A stretch of 6,803 nt of DNA from Deltaproteobacteria bacterium. Lineage in GTDB: Bacteria > Desulfobacterota > Desulfobulbia > Desulfobulbales > Desulfobulbaceae. The notes under the pieces were generated by a model, which saw nothing but the letters and a program-made list of their open reading frames with translations, was not told where the DNA came from and made no database searches. The DNA is taken from contig JAADIK010000134.1 of the NCBI GenBank assembly GCA_013151365.1, forward strand, positions 1 to 6,803. Reading direction: 5' to 3'. Positions 5,144 through 6,803 of this stretch are shown piece after piece. Each line of letters opens with the position of its first letter. The first letter of the stretch is position 1. Made by a program: the position numbers and the translations under genes.

Positions 5144-6649
5144 TCAGTTCCTGTTTTTCGGCCGTCGGCCGGATGGATGCGGCCGCCTTTTTTTTCTGCC
5201 GGGCCTTGACGTGCTCCCGGGTGCTTTCGTGCCGCGCGGGGGCGGGACCAGCAGGGAGCTGTCCGGATAGACGCATTTTAGTTCACGGCCGAGAAATTCT
5301 TCGATTTCAGGGAGATGAAACGATCCTTCCTCGCAGGCAAAGCTGATGGAAATGCCGGCGGCCCCGGCTCTGCCGGTGCGGCCTATCCGGTGGACATAAT
5401 TTTCAGGCTCAAAGGGCAGTGTGTAGTTAATGACATGACTGACGCCATCGATATGAATGCCCCGGCTGGCTACATCGGTGGCAACCAGCACCCGGATCTT
5501 GCCGTTGCGGAAATCTTCCAGGGTTGCGATGCGGCGTTTCTGGGGAACTTCTCCCGAGAGCATGGCGCAGCTGATGCCGTTCCGTTTGAGATGGTCCGTG
5601 AGTTTTTTCGTTTCATCGCGGCGGTTGACAAAGACCATGACCCGTTTCAGGTCAAGAGTCGTTATCACATTGTAGAGCAGGGTGTATTTTTCTTCCGCCG
5701 TGGTGAGGTAGAAAATCTGTTCGACGCTGTCGACCGCAACCTGCTCCGGGGCGATTTCCACCTGGATGGCATTCTTGGTCCACTGGGAAGCGAGGCGCTT
5801 GACATCCGCAGATATGGTGGCGCTGAAGAGAATCGTCTGCCGGGCCTCCTTGTCCGGGGCATTTGACACGATTCTCCGGACATCCGGGATGAATCCCATG
5901 TCAAGCATGCGGTCCGCCTCGTCGATCACGAATATTTCCAGCTTTTTCAGTTTGATAATACCCTGCCGCTGAAAGTCGAGCAATCTTCCCGGGGTGGCGA
6001 CCATGATATCAACTGCTTCGGAAGAGAGCAGCAGGCGTTGTTCCTGGTAATCGACGCCGCCGTAAACACCGGCTACCTTCAACCGGCAATATTTGTCAAG
6101 TTCCTGCGCTTCCTTGACTATCTGGATGACCAGTTCACGGGTCGGGGCCAGGATCAGCGTGCGCGGCATCGATAATCTTTGTTTTCCCGCCGCGGGCTTG
6201 TTGGTCAGAAGGTGGACCAGGAGGGTGATGAGAAAGGCGGCGGTTTTGCCGGTCCCGGTCTGGGCCTGACCGACGATATCCTTGCCGGCCAGGCTCGACG
6301 GCAGTGTTTCCGCCTGGATCGGCGTGCAATATTCAAAGCCCAGGTCGGCGATGGCGTGCATGACCGAAAGGGGCAGGGGCAGGTCCTGGAACCTGGTTTT
6401 GCCCTCGGCCGCCGTAACCTGGAAATCGGAGATGTTCCAGGTCCCGTCGCCAGGCTTTAGGGGGTCAAGCTCCGCTTGCCCGCCGTGCCGTCCGTCGCTC
6501 TCCCGCTCTTCGGCGGGAGTAACCGGAGATGGAGATGTTTCCGGGTCCTTGGTCTGGGAGGGGGCTTGGGCGCTTTTTTTTCTCTTGGCAGGGACCTTGA
6601 GCCGGTCCTTGCAACAGGGAGGTTTGCAAAAGTTATTAATGCTCGTCAT
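5144..6649 (-). CDS. DEAD-box RNA helicase, RhlB-like
   Basis: This 501-residue ATP-dependent RNA helicase probably remodels RNA in decay or ribosome assembly. The core (about 86-460) carries the Q motif region (F87 to Q112), AQTGTGKT (129-136), PTREL (169-173), GG (197-198), TPGR (219-222), DEAD (243-246), SAT (276-278), the motif V region VLVATDVASRGIHI (387-400) and HRIGRTGRAG (420-429). SISFACEE followed by LPEIEEFLG resembles E. coli RhlB (SISLACEE...LPAIETYIG, from memory) more than other DEAD-box subfamilies. Unlike RhlB it has an extra N-terminal stretch of about 80 residues, low in complexity, with Cys8, Cys12 and Cys13 and a Lys/Arg run, plus a basic C-terminal tail (about 484-500). 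There is no other ATG before residue 97, so ATG 6649 is taken as the start, although no strong ribosome site precedes it. It is convergent with the two-component operon and seems independent of it. Confidence 0.93.
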   Translation of the reverse strand: MTSINNFCKPPCCKDRLKVPAKRKKSAQAPSQTKDPETSPSPVTPAEERESDGRHGGQAELDPLKPGDGTWNISDFQVTAAEGKTRFQDLPLPLSVMHAIADLGFEYCTPIQAETLPSSLAGKDIVGQAQTGTGKTAAFLITLLVHLLTNKPAAGKQRLSMPRTLILAPTRELVIQIVKEAQELDKYCRLKVAGVYGGVDYQEQRLLLSSEAVDIMVATPGRLLDFQRQGIIKLKKLEIFVIDEADRMLDMGFIPDVRRIVSNAPDKEARQTILFSATISADVKRLASQWTKNAIQVEIAPEQVAVDSVEQIFYLTTAEEKYTLLYNVITTLDLKRVMVFVNRRDETKKLTDHLKRNGISCAMLSGEVPQKRRIATLEDFRNGKIRVLVATDVASRGIHIDGVSHVINYTLPFEPENYVHRIGRTGRAGAAGISISFACEEGSFHLPEIEEFLGRELKCVYPDSSLLVPPPRGTKAPGSTSRPGRKKRRPHPSGRRPKNRN

Positions 6650-6706
6650 GGGTAATTTCTTTTAGTTTTTCGTGTGTTTAATTTTTTGCTTTTCTCTTAT
6701 GGTGCA

Positions 6707-6735
6707 ATAACATGAGTCCGGGGCCTGCACGACAA
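6707..6735 (-). promoter_or_regulatory. Possible promoter of the helicase gene
   Basis: On the - strand, TTGTCG (6730-6735) is followed by a 17-base spacer and TGTTAT (6707-6712), each 4 of 6 to the sigma70 consensus. The -35 box falls in the loop of the 6715-6745 inverted repeat. The match is weak and the start could lie further upstream, outside the window. Confidence 0.3.
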
Positions 6736-6745
6736 GCGCCGGACT
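6715..6745. repeat. Strong inverted repeat upstream of the helicase gene
   Basis: AGTCCGG (6715-6721) and CCGGACT (6739-6745) are perfect inverted copies. After one G/G mismatch, two more pairs (6723-6724 with 6736-6737) extend the stem. No T-run follows on either strand, so it is more likely an operator or a leader hairpin than an intrinsic terminator. Confidence 0.55.
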
Positions 6746-6757
6746 GAGTGTTGAGGC

Positions 6758-6768
6758 AACGTTACGTT
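6758..6768. promoter_or_regulatory. Small palindrome AACGT-T-ACGTT, possible operator
   Basis: Two 5-base arms are perfectly inverted around one central base. It is about 110 bases upstream of the helicase ATG, next to the larger inverted repeat. An 11-base palindrome can arise by chance, so a regulator site is only a possibility. Confidence 0.25.
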
Positions 6769-6803
6769 TTGAAGGTCTGGCTGAATCTGTGAGGCTATGA
6801 TCG

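Larger units (their letters stand above)
6650..6803 (-). other. Upstream region and A-rich leader of the helicase gene
   Basis: Read on the - strand, the last 55 or so bases before the helicase ATG are strongly A-rich and unstructured, preceded by the inverted repeat at 6715-6745 and a small palindrome at 6758-6768. No coding region is evident up to the window edge. Long structured or A-rich leaders are known for some helicase and cold-shock genes; whether that applies here is inference. Confidence 0.5.

Noticed and set aside
5315..5866. A 183-residue open frame on the + strand opposite the helicase
   Set aside because: It is antisense to strongly conserved helicase motifs (III to VI), so it is a shadow of that gene.
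1..6803. CRISPR array, tRNA, rRNA, toxin-antitoxin or defence cassette
   Set aside because: No regularly spaced repeats, no cloverleaf or rRNA-like sequence, and no gene pair of those types were seen.

Overview
The window looks like the chromosome of a Gram-negative, proteobacteria-like bacterium of moderate GC content. It encodes an outer-membrane-type lipoprotein inside a GlrK/QseG/GlrR-like operon and an RhlB-like DEAD-box helicase. The mix of a REP-type tyrosine transposase with these genes is compatible with a Desulfobacterota (former Deltaproteobacteria) host, but that placement is an inference I cannot test here.

Layout. Bases 1-78 are unassigned flank. Bases 79-1391 form an apparently complete single-gene transposon-like unit: a 326-residue REP-associated Y1 (HUH) tyrosine transposase at 407-1387, bounded by matching hairpin-forming inverted repeats (79-105 and 1365-1391). 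A third, related hairpin repeat (358-380) lies in the transposase leader, and a good sigma70-like promoter sits at 276-304. The right-hand repeat contains the transposase stop codon and ends 8 bases before the start of the next gene.

Bases 1400-4741 are a compact three-gene operon on the + strand: a membrane histidine kinase (GlrK/QseE type), a small coiled-coil lipoprotein in the QseG position, and a sigma54-dependent response regulator (GlrR/QseF type). The gaps are 6 and 24 bases. By analogy with enterobacteria, the kinase senses envelope state with the lipoprotein as accessory partner and phosphorylates the regulator, which then activates sigma54 promoters. No sigma54 promoter was recognised in the window, so its targets are probably elsewhere. 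The transposase, kinase, lipoprotein and regulator are all co-directional, and the transposase unit sits where the operon promoter and leader would be expected. The mobile unit may therefore now influence operon expression.

Bases 4742-5143 are a convergent intergenic region with small hairpins but no gene or clear terminator. Bases 5144-6649 (- strand) encode an RhlB-like DEAD-box RNA helicase with a long low-complexity N-terminal extension and a basic tail. Bases 6650-6803 are its upstream region, with a strong inverted repeat, a small palindrome and an A-rich leader.

I found no clear new defence or biosynthetic system. The most interesting part is the REP/transposase unit and its junction with the kinase gene.
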